Positions 44,308-55,250 of a stretch of 64,000 nt of DNA are shown in pieces. The position numbers and the translations under genes are program-made. A model generated the notes under the pieces. It searched no databases and was not told the origin of the DNA. It saw only the letters and a list, made by a program, of their open reading frames with translations. Numbering within the stretch: position 1 is the stretch's first letter; each line of letters begins with the position of its first letter. The stretch comes from Locusta migratoria (Eukaryota > Arthropoda > Insecta > Orthoptera > Acrididae). The stretch lies in NCBI GenBank assembly GCA_026315105.1, contig JAOYRU010000121.1:1-64000 (forward strand), given 5' to 3'.

Positions 44308-44357
<50 letters not shown>
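44308..44357 (+). repeat. Poly(A) tail of the retro-insertion (50 nt)
   Basis: An uninterrupted run of 50 A joined directly to the interior of tRNA-Cys. Its length and purity argue for a recent insertion. Confidence 0.95.
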
Positions 44358-44360
<3 letters not shown>

Positions 44361-44415
44361 GTAGAGCATTCGACTGCAGATCGAGAGGTCCCCGGTTCAA
44401 TCCCGGGTGCCCCCT
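44358..44415 (+). pseudogene. 3' fragment of the resident tRNA-Cys (unit 45)
   Basis: Begins at GTC of the D-loop and continues unchanged to the discriminator U73. Lacks the acceptor 5' strand and most of the A box, so it should be silent although the B box and T5 terminator remain. Confidence 0.9.
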
Positions 44416-44773
44416 TCATTTTTCGATGTCATCAAATAATGTATAGATTGACGTTACGAATGCCAATTTACAGTTTCTGATGTACTCTGAGCTTCCCAAC
44501 AAGGGCTATGGAGCATCCAGGGTCGTACACATGATATTATCTTTTTCTTGACTTGGCTGACTTTGCTCGACTGCCGCTCGCTGCCGCTCGGTCCTAGGGT
44601 GGCTTTATATAACGCAAGTGAACAACGAGTCTGCGGGAAGATCGTAGTGCACACAACACAAACAGTACCCAATCTGGCTGATTGGTGAAAGATTCGCGTA
44701 CGCAGAAATACATTCATGTTTTTTGTCGATACGCAAAAACGTTTTCCAAAACACGTAGTCGGAAAACAAAATT

Positions 44774-44845
44774 TGGAGGAGCTGGGATTTGAACCCAGGA
44801 CTTTCTGCATGCGAAGCAGACACTCTACCACTGAGTTACACCCCC
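44774..44845 (-). tRNA. tRNA-Ala (CGC), unit 46
   Basis: Consensus copy. Confidence 0.93.
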
Positions 44846-44942
44846 GCTTCCAGCACGCCGTCTCACGAAGAGCCTTCTGACGTCGTTTTAAGCAGTGAAC
44901 AGTGCATTATGGTACTGCTCATACATGAAGGGCTACGGCGTC

Positions 44943-45014
44943 GACTCCGTGGCGCAACGGTAGCGCGTCTGACTCCAGATCAGAAGGTTGCGTGTTCAAA
45001 TCACGTCGGGGTCA
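44943..45014 (+). tRNA. tRNA-Trp (CCA), unit 46
   Basis: Consensus copy. Confidence 0.95.
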
Positions 45015-45328
45015 TTGCGAAAATTTTCGTCCGCAAAAGAGTTTGGAGAAAATGTCACTAAAATCACATATCAAACGATTACGTCTAGCGAACTATCAGA
45101 CGCTGTTTTAACAAGGCCACAAACGTAATTTTCCTATTCGGACGCCGACTGGAAGGCACCGCGTAGCACATTCGCCATCTGCAAAGTGCCGAGGACATTT
45201 TTTGTTTACATTTTTAACACTAAAATACTAATGGCAAATAACGAAAAATGCTATATTTTGCTCCATGTCACGTCTTCGACCAGGCTGAGGAAAAGGTGGT
45301 CCTAATATCTGCATAGTGTGCAGGGCGT

Positions 45329-45400
45329 GGGGGTATAGCTCAGTCGTAGAGCATTCGACTGCAGATCGAGAGGTCCCCGGTTCAATCCCGGGTGCCCCCT
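45329..45400 (+). tRNA. tRNA-Cys (GCA), unit 46
   Basis: Consensus copy. Confidence 0.92.
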
Positions 45401-45758
45401 TCATTTTTCGATGTCATCAAATAATGTATAGATTGACGTTACGAATGCCAATTTACAGTTTCTGATGTACTCTGAGCTTCCCAACAAGGGCTATGGAGCA
45501 TCCAGGGTCGTACACATGATATTATCTTTTTCTTGACTTGGCTGACTTTGCTCGACTGCCGCTCGCTGCCGCTCGGTCCTAGGGTGGCTTTATATAACGC
45601 AAGTGAACAACGAGTCTGCGGGAAGATCGTAGTGCACACAACACAAACAGTACCCAATCTGGCTGATTGGTGAAAGATTCGCGTACGCAGAAATACATTC
45701 ATGTTTTTTGTCGATACGCAAAAACGTTTTCCAAAACACGTAGTCGGAAAACAAAATT

Positions 45759-45830
45759 TGGAGGAGCTGGGATTTGAACCCAGGACTTTCTGCATGCGAA
45801 GCAGACACTCTACCACTGAGTTACACCCCC
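45759..45830 (-). tRNA. tRNA-Ala (CGC), unit 47
   Basis: Consensus copy. Confidence 0.93.
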
Positions 45831-45927
45831 GCTTCCAGCACGCCGTCTCACGAAGAGCCTTCTGACGTCGTTTTAAGCAGTGAACAGTGCATTATGGTAC
45901 TGCTCATACATGAAGGGCTACGGCGTC

Positions 45928-45999
45928 GACTCCGTGGCGCAACGGTAGCGCGTCTGACTCCAGATCAGAAGGTTGCGTGTTCAAATCACGTCGGGGTCA
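45928..45999 (+). tRNA. tRNA-Trp (CCA), unit 47
   Basis: Consensus copy. Confidence 0.95.
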
Positions 46000-46313
46000 T
46001 TGCGAAAATTTTCGTCCGCAAAAGAGTTTGGAGAAAATGTCACTAAAATCACATATCAAACGATTACGTCTAGCGAACTATCAGACGCTGTTTTAACAAG
46101 GCCACAAACGTAATTTTCCTATTCGGACGCCGACTGGAAGGCACCGCGTAGCACATTCGCCATCTGCAAAGTGCCGAGGACATTTTTTGTTTACATTTTT
46201 AACACTAAAATACTAATGGCAAATAACGAAAAATGCTATATTTTGCTCCATGTCACGTCTTCGACCAGGCTGAGGAAAAGGTGGTCCTAATATCTGCATA
46301 GTGTGCAGGGCGT

Positions 46314-46385
46314 GGGGGTATAGCTCAGTCGTAGAGCATTCGACTGCAGATCGAGAGGTCCCCGGTTCAATCCCGGGTGCCCCCT
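46314..46385 (+). tRNA. tRNA-Cys (GCA), unit 47
   Basis: Consensus copy. Confidence 0.92.
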
Positions 46386-46743
46386 TCATTTTTCGATGTC
46401 ATCAAATAATGTATAGATTGACGTTACGAATGCCAATTTACAGTTTCTGATGTACTCTGAGCTTCCCAACAAGGGCTATGGAGCATCCAGGGTCGTACAC
46501 ATGATATTATCTTTTTCTTGACTTGGCTGACTTTGCTCGACTGCCGCTCGCTGCCGCTCGGTCCTAGGGTGGCTTTATATAACGCAAGTGAACAACGAGT
46601 CTGCGGGAAGATCGTAGTGCACACAACACAAACAGTACCCAATCTGGCTGATTGGTGAAAGATTCGCGTACGCAGAAATACATTCATGTTTTTTGTCGAT
46701 ACGCAAAAACGTTTTCCAAAACACGTAGTCGGAAAACAAAATT

Positions 46744-46815
46744 TGGAGGAGCTGGGATTTGAACCCAGGACTTTCTGCATGCGAAGCAGACACTCTACCA
46801 CTGAGTTACACCCCC
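46744..46815 (-). tRNA. tRNA-Ala (CGC), unit 48
   Basis: Consensus copy. Confidence 0.93.
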
Positions 46816-46912
46816 GCTTCCAGCACGCCGTCTCACGAAGAGCCTTCTGACGTCGTTTTAAGCAGTGAACAGTGCATTATGGTACTGCTCATACATGAAG
46901 GGCTACGGCGTC

Positions 46913-46984
46913 GACTCCGTGGCGCAACGGTAGCGCGTCTGACTCCAGATCAGAAGGTTGCGTGTTCAAATCACGTCGGGGTCA
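46913..46984 (+). tRNA. tRNA-Trp (CCA), unit 48
   Basis: Consensus copy. Confidence 0.95.
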
Positions 46985-47298
46985 TTGCGAAAATTTTCGT
47001 CCGCAAAAGAGTTTGGAGAAAATGTCACTAAAATCACATATCAAACGATTACGTCTAGCGAACTATCAGACGCTGTTTTAACAAGGCCACAAACGTAATT
47101 TTCCTATTCGGACGCCGACTGGAAGGCACCGCGTAGCACATTCGCCATCTGCAAAGTGCCGAGGACATTTTTTGTTTACATTTTTAACACTAAAATACTA
47201 ATGGCAAATAACGAAAAATGCTATATTTTGCTCCATGTCACGTCTTCGACCAGGCTGAGGAAAAGGTGGTCCTAATATCTGCATAGTGTGCAGGGCGT

Positions 47299-47370
47299 GG
47301 GGGTATAGCTCAGTCGTAGAGCATTCGACTGCAGATCGAGAGGTCCCCGGTTCAATCCCGGGTGCCCCCT
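47299..47370 (+). tRNA. tRNA-Cys (GCA), unit 48
   Basis: Consensus copy. Confidence 0.92.
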
Positions 47371-47728
47371 TCATTTTTCGATGTCATCAAATAATGTATA
47401 GATTGACGTTACGAATGCCAATTTACAGTTTCTGATGTACTCTGAGCTTCCCAACAAGGGCTATGGAGCATCCAGGGTCGTACACATGATATTATCTTTT
47501 TCTTGACTTGGCTGACTTTGCTCGACTGCCGCTCGCTGCCGCTCGGTCCTAGGGTGGCTTTATATAACGCAAGTGAACAACGAGTCTGCGGGAAGATCGT
47601 AGTGCACACAACACAAACAGTACCCAATCTGGCTGATTGGTGAAAGATTCGCGTACGCAGAAATACATTCATGTTTTTTGTCGATACGCAAAAACGTTTT
47701 CCAAAACTCGTAGTCGGAAAACAGAATT

Positions 47729-47800
47729 TGGAGGAGCTGGGATTTGAACCCAGGACTTTCTGCTTGCGAAGCAGACACTCTACCACTGAGTTACACCCCC
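47729..47800 (-). tRNA. tRNA-Ala (CGC), A38 variant, unit 49
   Basis: Last A38 allele in the window (47764), isolated from the others; terminator variant present, plus a private A-to-T at 47708. Confidence 0.92.
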
Positions 47801-47897
47801 GCTTCCAGCACGCCGTCTCACGAAGAGCCTTCTGACGTCGTTTTAAGCAGTGAACAGTGCATTATGGTACTGCTCATACATGAAGGGCTACGGCGTC

Positions 47898-47969
47898 GAC
47901 TCCGTGGCGCAACGGTAGCGCGTCTGACTCCTGATCAGAAGGTTGCGTGTTCAAATCACGTCGGGGTCA
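47898..47969 (+). tRNA. tRNA-Trp-type, CCT anticodon, unit 49
   Basis: Last anticodon-switch allele in the window (T at 47932). Confidence 0.9.
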
Positions 47970-48283
47970 TTGCGAAAATTTTCGTCCGCAAAAGAGTTTG
48001 GAGAAAATGTCACTAAAATCACATATCAAACGATTACGTCTAGCGAACTATCAGACGCTGTTTTAACAAGGCCACAAACGTAATTTTCCTATTCGGACGC
48101 CGACTGGAAGGCACCGCGTAGCACATTCGCCATCTGCAAAGTGCCGAGGACATTTTTTGTTTACATTTTTAACACTAAAATACTAATGGCAAATAACGAA
48201 AAATGCAATATTTTGCTCCATGTCACGTCTTCGACCAGGCTGAGGAAAAGGTGGTCCTAATATCTGCATAGTGTGCAGGGCGT

Positions 48284-48355
48284 GGGGGTATAGCTCAGTC
48301 GTAGAGCATTCGACTGCAGATCGAGAGGTCCCCGGTTCAATCCCGGGTGCCCCCT
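48284..48355 (+). tRNA. tRNA-Cys (GCA), unit 49
   Basis: Consensus copy. Confidence 0.92.
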
Positions 48356-48713
48356 TCATTTTTCGATGTCATCAAATAATGTATAGATTGACGTTACGAA
48401 TGCCAATTTACAGTTTCTGATGTACTCTGAGCTTCCCAACAAGGGCTATGGAGCATCCAGGGTCGTACACATGATATTATCTTTTTCTTGACTTGGCTGA
48501 CTTTGCTCGACTGCCGCTCGCTGCCGCTCGGTCCTAGGGTGGCTTTATATAACGCAAGTGAACAACGAGTCTGCGGGAAGATCGTAGTGCACACAACACA
48601 AACAGTACCCAATCTGGCTGATTGGTGAAAGATTCGCGTACGCAGAAATACATTCATGTTTTTTGTCGATACGCAAAAACGTTTTCCAAAACACGTAGTC
48701 GGAAAACAAAATT

Positions 48714-48785
48714 TGGAGGAGCTGGGATTTGAACCCAGGACTTTCTGCATGCGAAGCAGACACTCTACCACTGAGTTACACCCCC
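48714..48785 (-). tRNA. tRNA-Ala (CGC), unit 50
   Basis: Consensus gene; private C-to-G in the 5' flank near 48798. Confidence 0.93.
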
Positions 48786-48882
48786 GCTTCCAGCACGGCG
48801 TCTCACGAAGAGCCTTCTGACGTCGTTTTAAGCAGTGAACAGTGCATTATGGTACTGCTCATACATGAAGGGCTACGGCGTC

Positions 48883-48954
48883 GACTCCGTGGCGCAACGG
48901 TAGCGCGTCTGACTCCAGATCAGAAGGTTGCGTGTTCAAATCACGTCGGGGTCA
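48883..48954 (+). tRNA. tRNA-Trp (CCA), unit 50
   Basis: Consensus copy. Confidence 0.95.
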
Positions 48955-49268
48955 TTGCGAAAATTTTCGTCCGCAAAAGAGTTTGGAGAAAATGTCACTA
49001 AAATCACATATCAAACGATTACGTCTAGCGAACTATCAGACGCTGTTTTAACAAGGCCACAAACGTAATTTTCCTATTCGGACGCCGACTGGAAGGCACC
49101 GCGTAGCACATTCGCCATCTGCAAAGTGCCGAGGACATTTTTTGTTTACATTTTTAACACTAAAATACTAATGGCAAATAACGAAAAATGCAATATTTTG
49201 CTCCATGTCACGTCTTCGACCAGGCTGAGGAAAAGGTGGTCCTAATATCTGCATAGTGTGCAGGGCGT

Positions 49269-49340
49269 GGGGGTATAGCTCAGTCGTAGAGCATTCGACT
49301 GCAGATCGAGAGGTCCCCGGTTCAATCCCGGGTGCCCCCT
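49269..49340 (+). tRNA. tRNA-Cys (GCA), unit 50
   Basis: Consensus copy. Confidence 0.92.
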
Positions 49341-49698
49341 TCATTTTTCGATGTCATCAAATAATGTATAGATTGACGTTACGAATGCCAATTTACAGTT
49401 TCTGATGTACTCTGAGCTTCCCAACAAGGGCTATGGAGCATCCAGGGTCGTACACATGATATTATCTTTTTCTTGACTTGGCTGACTTTGCTCGACTGCC
49501 GCTCGCTGCCGCTCGGTCCTAGGGTGGCTTTATATAACGCAAGTGAACAACGAGTCTGCGGGAAGATCGTAGTGCACACAACACAAACAGTACCCAATCT
49601 GGCTGATTGGTGAAAGATTCGCGTACGCAGAAATACATTCATGTTTTTTGTCGATACGCAAAAACGTTTTCCAAAACACGTAGTCGGAAAACAAAATT

Positions 49699-49770
49699 TG
49701 GAGGAGCTGGGATTTGAACCCAGGACTTTCTGCATGCGAAGCAGACACTCTACCACTGAGTTACACCCCC
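49699..49770 (-). tRNA. tRNA-Ala (CGC), unit 51
   Basis: Consensus copy. Confidence 0.93.
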
Positions 49771-49867
49771 GCTTCCAGCACGCCGTCTCACGAAGAGCCT
49801 TCTGACGTCGTTTTAAGCAGTGAACAGTGCATTATGGTACTGCTCATACATGAAGGGCTACGGCGTC

Positions 49868-49939
49868 GACTCCGTGGCGCAACGGTAGCGCGTCTGACTC
49901 CAGATCAGAAGGTTGCGTGTTCAAATCACGTCGGGGTCA
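49868..49939 (+). tRNA. tRNA-Trp (CCA), unit 51
   Basis: Consensus copy. Confidence 0.95.
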
Positions 49940-50253
49940 TTGCGAAAATTTTCGTCCGCAAAAGAGTTTGGAGAAAATGTCACTAAAATCACATATCAAA
50001 CGATTACGTCTAGCGAACTATCAGACGCTGTTTTAACAAGGCCACAAACGTAATTTTCCTATTCGGACGCCGACTGGAAGGCACCGCGTAGCACATTCGC
50101 CATCTGCAAAGTGCCGAGGACATTTTTTGTTTACATTTTTAACACTAAAATACTAATGGCAAATAACGAAAAATGCTATATTTTGCTCCATGTCACGTCT
50201 TCGACCAGGCTGAGGAAAAGGTGGTCCTAATATCTGCATAGTGTGCAGGGCGT

Positions 50254-50325
50254 GGGGGTATAGCTCAGTCGTAGAGCATTCGACTGCAGATCGAGAGGTC
50301 CCCGGTTCAATCCCGGGTGCCCCCT
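50254..50325 (+). tRNA. tRNA-Cys (GCA), unit 51
   Basis: Consensus copy. Confidence 0.92.
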
Positions 50326-50683
50326 TCATTTTTCGATGTCATCAAATAATGTATAGATTGACGTTACGAATGCCAATTTACAGTTTCTGATGTACTCTGA
50401 GCTTCCCAACAAGGGCTATGGAGCATCCAGGGTCGTACACATGATATTATCTTTTTCTTGACTTGGCTGACTTTGCTCGACTGCCGCTCGCTGCCGCTCG
50501 GTCCTAGGGTGGCTTTATATAACGCAAGTGAACAACGAGTCTGCGGGAAGATCGTAGTGCACACAACACAAACAGTACCCAATCTGGCTGATTGGTGAAA
50601 GATTCGCGTACGCAGAAATACATTCATGTTTTTTGTCGATACGCAAAAACGTTTTCCAAAACACGTAGTCGGAAAACAAAATT

Positions 50684-50755
50684 TGGAGGAGCTGGGATTT
50701 GAACCCAGGACTTTCTGCATGCGAAGCAGACACTCTACCACTGAGTTACACCCCC
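50684..50755 (-). tRNA. tRNA-Ala (CGC), unit 52
   Basis: Consensus copy. Confidence 0.93.
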
Positions 50756-50852
50756 GCTTCCAGCACGCCGTCTCACGAAGAGCCTTCTGACGTCGTTTTA
50801 AGCAGTGAACAGTGCATTATGGTACTGCTCATACATGAAGGGCTACGGCGTC

Positions 50853-50924
50853 GACTCCGTGGCGCAACGGTAGCGCGTCTGACTCCAGATCAGAAGGTTG
50901 CGTGTTCAAATCACGTCGGGGTCA
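50853..50924 (+). tRNA. tRNA-Trp (CCA), unit 52
   Basis: Consensus copy. Confidence 0.95.
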
Positions 50925-51238
50925 TTGCGAAAATTTTCGTCCGCAAAAGAGTTTGGAGAAAATGTCACTAAAATCACATATCAAACGATTACGTCTAGCG
51001 AACTATCAGACGCTGTTTTAACAAGGCCACAAACGTAATTTTCCTATTCGGACGCCGACTGGAAGGCACCGCGTAGCACATTCGCCATCTGCAAAGTGCC
51101 GAGGACATTTTTTGTTTACATTTTTAACACTAAAATACTAATGGCAAATAACGAAAAATGCTATATTTTGCTCCATGTCACGTCTTCGACCAGGCTGAGG
51201 AAAAGGTGGTCCTAATATCTGCATAGTGTGCAGGGCGT

Positions 51239-51310
51239 GGGGGTATAGCTCAGTCGTAGAGCATTCGACTGCAGATCGAGAGGTCCCCGGTTCAATCCCG
51301 GGTGCCCCCT
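51239..51310 (+). tRNA. tRNA-Cys (GCA), unit 52
   Basis: Consensus copy. Confidence 0.92.
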
Positions 51311-51668
51311 TCATTTTTCGATGTCATCAAATAATGTATAGATTGACGTTACGAATGCCAATTTACAGTTTCTGATGTACTCTGAGCTTCCCAACAAGGG
51401 CTATGGAGCATCCAGGGTCGTACACATGATATTATCTTTTTCTTGACTTGGCTGACTTTGCTCGACTGCCGCTCGCTGCCGCTCGGTCCTAGGGTGGCTT
51501 TATATAACGCAAGTGAACAACGAGTCTGCGGGAAGATCGTAGTGCACACAACACAAACAGTACCCAATCTGGCTGATTGGTGAAAGATTCGCGTACGCAG
51601 AAATACATTCATGTTTTTTGTCGATACGCAAAAACGTTTTCCAAAACACGTAGTCGGAAAACAAAATT

Positions 51669-51740
51669 TGGAGGAGCTGGGATTTGAACCCAGGACTTTC
51701 TGCATGCGAAGCAGACACTCTACCACTGAGTTACACCCCC
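51669..51740 (-). tRNA. tRNA-Ala (CGC), unit 53
   Basis: Consensus copy. Confidence 0.93.
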
Positions 51741-51837
51741 GCTTCCAGCACGCCGTCTCACGAAGAGCCTTCTGACGTCGTTTTAAGCAGTGAACAGTGC
51801 ATTATGGTACTGCTCATACATGAAGGGCTACGGCGTC

Positions 51838-51909
51838 GACTCCGTGGCGCAACGGTAGCGCGTCTGACTCCAGATCAGAAGGTTGCGTGTTCAAATCACG
51901 TCGGGGTCA
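51838..51909 (+). tRNA. tRNA-Trp (CCA), unit 53
   Basis: Consensus copy. Confidence 0.95.
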
Positions 51910-52223
51910 TTGCGAAAATTTTCGTCCGCAAAAGAGTTTGGAGAAAATGTCACTAAAATCACATATCAAACGATTACGTCTAGCGAACTATCAGACGCTG
52001 TTTTAACAAGGCCACAAACGTAATTTTCCTATTCGGACGCCGACTGGAAGGCACCGCGTAGCACATTCGCCATCTGCAAAGTGCCGAGGACATTTTTTGT
52101 TTACATTTTTAACACTAAAATACTAATGGCAAATAACGAAAAATGCTATATTTTGCTCCATGTCACGTCTTCGACCAGGCTGAGGAAAAGGTGGTCCTAA
52201 TATCTGCATAGTGTGCAGGGCGT

Positions 52224-52295
52224 GGGGGTATAGCTCAGTCGTAGAGCATTCGACTGCAGATCGAGAGGTCCCCGGTTCAATCCCGGGTGCCCCCT
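52224..52295 (+). tRNA. tRNA-Cys (GCA), unit 53
   Basis: Consensus copy. Confidence 0.92.
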
Positions 52296-52653
52296 TCATT
52301 TTTCGATGTCATCAAATAATGTATAGATTGACGTTACGAATGCCAATTTACAGTTTCTGATGTACTCTGAGCTTCCCAACAAGGGCTATGGAGCATCCAG
52401 GGTCGTACACATGATATTATCTTTTTCTTGACTTGGCTGACTTTGCTCGACTGCCGCTCGCTGCCGCTCGGTCCTAGGGTGGCTTTATATAACGCAAGTG
52501 AACAACGAGTCTGCGGGAAGATCGTAGTGCACACAACACAAACAGTACCCAATCTGGCTGATTGGTGAAAGATTCGCGTACGCAGAAATACATTCATGTT
52601 TTTTGTCGATACGCAAAAACGTTTTCCAAAACACGTAGTCGGAAAACAAAATT

Positions 52654-52725
52654 TGGAGGAGCTGGGATTTGAACCCAGGACTTTCTGCATGCGAAGCAGA
52701 CACTCTACCACTGAGTTACACCCCC
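52654..52725 (-). tRNA. tRNA-Ala (CGC), unit 54
   Basis: Consensus copy. Confidence 0.93.
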
Positions 52726-52822
52726 GCTTCCAGCACGCCGTCTCACGAAGAGCCTTCTGACGTCGTTTTAAGCAGTGAACAGTGCATTATGGTACTGCTC
52801 ATACATGAAGGGCTACGGCGTC

Positions 52823-52894
52823 GACTCCGTGGCGCAACGGTAGCGCGTCTGACTCCAGATCAGAAGGTTGCGTGTTCAAATCACGTCGGGGTCA
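52823..52894 (+). tRNA. tRNA-Trp (CCA), unit 54
   Basis: Consensus copy. Confidence 0.95.
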
Positions 52895-53208
52895 TTGCGA
52901 AAATTTTCGTCCGCAAAAGAGTTTGGAGAAAATGTCACTAAAATCACATATCAAACGATTACGTCTAGCGAACTATCAGACGCTGTTTTAACAAGGCCAC
53001 AAACGTAATTTTCCTATTCGGACGCCGACTGGAAGGCACCGCGTAGCACATTCGCCATCTGCAAAGTGCCGAGGACATTTTTTGTTTACATTTTTAACAC
53101 TAAAATACTAATGGCAAATAACGAAAAATGCTATATTTTGCTCCATGTCACGTCTTCGACCAGGCTGAGGAAAAGGTGGTCCTAATATCTGCATAGTGTG
53201 CAGGGCGT

Positions 53209-53280
53209 GGGGGTATAGCTCAGTCGTAGAGCATTCGACTGCAGATCGAGAGGTCCCCGGTTCAATCCCGGGTGCCCCCT
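53209..53280 (+). tRNA. tRNA-Cys (GCA), unit 54
   Basis: Consensus copy. Confidence 0.92.
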
Positions 53281-53638
53281 TCATTTTTCGATGTCATCAA
53301 ATAATGTATAGATTGACGTTACGAATGCCAATTTACAGTTTCTGATGTACTCTGAGCTTCCCAACAAGGGCTATGGAGCATCCAGGGTCGTACACATGAT
53401 ATTATCTTTTTCTTGACTTGGCTGACTTTGCTCGACTGCCGCTCGCTGCCGCTCGGTCCTAGGGTGGCTTTATATAACGCAAGTGAACAACGAGTCTGCG
53501 GGAAGATCGTAGTGCACACAACACAAACAGTACCCAATCTGGCTGATTGGTGAAAGATTCGCGTACGCAGAAATACATTCATGTTTTTTGTCGATACGCA
53601 AAAACGTTTTCCAAAACACGTAGTCGGAAAACAAAATT

Positions 53639-53710
53639 TGGAGGAGCTGGGATTTGAACCCAGGACTTTCTGCATGCGAAGCAGACACTCTACCACTGAG
53701 TTACACCCCC
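53639..53710 (-). tRNA. tRNA-Ala (CGC), unit 55
   Basis: Consensus copy. Confidence 0.93.
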
Positions 53711-53807
53711 GCTTCCAGCACGCCGTCTCACGAAGAGCCTTCTGACGTCGTTTTAAGCAGTGAACAGTGCATTATGGTACTGCTCATACATGAAGGGCTA
53801 CGGCGTC

Positions 53808-53879
53808 GACTCCGTGGCGCAACGGTAGCGCGTCTGACTCCAGATCAGAAGGTTGCGTGTTCAAATCACGTCGGGGTCA
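53808..53879 (+). tRNA. tRNA-Trp (CCA), unit 55
   Basis: Consensus copy. Confidence 0.95.
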
Positions 53880-54193
53880 TTGCGAAAATTTTCGTCCGCA
53901 AAAGAGTTTGGAGAAAATGTCACTAAAATCACATATCAAACGATTACGTCTAGCGAACTATCAGACGCTGTTTTAACAAGGCCACAAACGTAATTTTCCT
54001 ATTCGGACGCCGACTGGAAGGCACCGCGTAGCACATTCGCCATCTGCAAAGTGCCGAGGACATTTTTTGTTTACATTTTTAACACTAAAATACTAATGGC
54101 AAATAACGAAAAATGCTATATTTTGCTCCATGTCACGTCTTCGACCAGGCTGAGGAAAAGGTGGTCCTAATATCTGCATAGTGTGCAGGGCGT

Positions 54194-54265
54194 GGGGGTA
54201 TAGCTCAGTCGTAGAGCATTCGACTGCAGATCGAGAGGTCCCCGGTTCAATCCCGGGTGCCCCCT
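54194..54265 (+). tRNA. tRNA-Cys (GCA), unit 55
   Basis: Consensus copy. Confidence 0.92.
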
Positions 54266-54623
54266 TCATTTTTCGATGTCATCAAATAATGTATAGATTG
54301 ACGTTACGAATGCCAATTTACAGTTTCTGATGTACTCTGAGCTTCCCAACAAGGGCTATGGAGCATCCAGGGTCGTACACATGATATTATCTTTTTCTTG
54401 ACTTGGCTGACTTTGCTCGACTGCCGCTCGCTGCCGCTCGGTCCTAGGGTGGCTTTATATAACGCAAGTGAACAACGAGTCTGCGGGAAGATCGTAGTGC
54501 ACACAACACAAACAGTACCCAATCTGGCTGATTGGTGAAAGATTCGCGTACGCAGAAATACATTCATGTTTTTTGTCGATACGCAAAAACGTTTTCCAAA
54601 ACACGTAGTCGGAAAACAAAATT

Positions 54624-54695
54624 TGGAGGAGCTGGGATTTGAACCCAGGACTTTCTGCATGCGAAGCAGACACTCTACCACTGAGTTACACCCCC
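54624..54695 (-). tRNA. tRNA-Ala (CGC), unit 56
   Basis: Consensus copy. Confidence 0.93.
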
Positions 54696-54792
54696 GCTTC
54701 CAGCACGCCGTCTCACGAAGAGCCTTCTGACGTCGTTTTAAGCAGTGAACAGTGCATTATGGTACTGCTCATACATGAAGGGCTACGGCGTC

Positions 54793-54864
54793 GACTCCGT
54801 GGCGCAACGGTAGCGCGTCTGACTCCAGATCAGAAGGTTGCGTGTTCAAATCACGTCGGGGTCA
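54793..54864 (+). tRNA. tRNA-Trp (CCA), unit 56
   Basis: Consensus copy. Confidence 0.95.
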
Positions 54865-55178
54865 TTGCGAAAATTTTCGTCCGCAAAAGAGTTTGGAGAA
54901 AATGTCACTAAAATCACATATCAAACGATTACGTCTAGCGAACTATCAGACGCTGTTTTAACAAGGCCACAAACGTAATTTTCCTATTCGGACGCCGACT
55001 GGAAGGCACCGCGTAGCACATTCGCCATCTGCAAAGTGCCGAGGACATTTTTTGTTTACATTTTTAACACTAAAATACTAATGGCAAATAACGAAAAATG
55101 CTATATTTTGCTCCATGTCACGTCTTCGACCAGGCTGAGGAAAAGGTGGTCCTAATATCTGCATAGTGTGCAGGGCGT

Positions 55179-55250
55179 GGGGGTATAGCTCAGTCGTAGA
55201 GCATTCGACTGCAGATCGAGAGGTCCCCGGTTCAATCCCGGGTGCCCCCT
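55179..55250 (+). tRNA. tRNA-Cys (GCA), unit 56
   Basis: Consensus copy. Confidence 0.92.

Larger units (their letters stand above)
44007..44357 (+). mobile_element. Composite retro-insertion: tRNA-Cys, tRNA-Cys, SINE, poly(A)
   Basis: A 351-bp block absent from every other unit. In order: a 7-nt tRNA-Cys leader (AGGGCGT), a full tRNA-Cys, an 11-nt junction that keeps the trailer up to its first three terminator Ts and then a 4-nt GCGT leader, a second full tRNA-Cys with its T5 trailer, a SINE-like segment and 50 A residues. The target GTC (or AGTC, ambiguous with the last A) is present on both sides of the block. The poly(A) tail, short duplication and order of parts fit LINE-driven target-primed reverse transcription with template switching between a SINE RNA and two tRNA-Cys precursor RNAs. 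The mechanism is inferred; the structure is directly visible. Confidence 0.8.

Noticed and set aside
44178..44357. SINE as a stand-alone insertion with its own target duplication
   Set aside because: The bases left of the SINE (tRNA-Cys trailer) do not match those right of the poly(A) tail. Only the larger block starting at 44007 gives a matching flank (GTC/AGTC).
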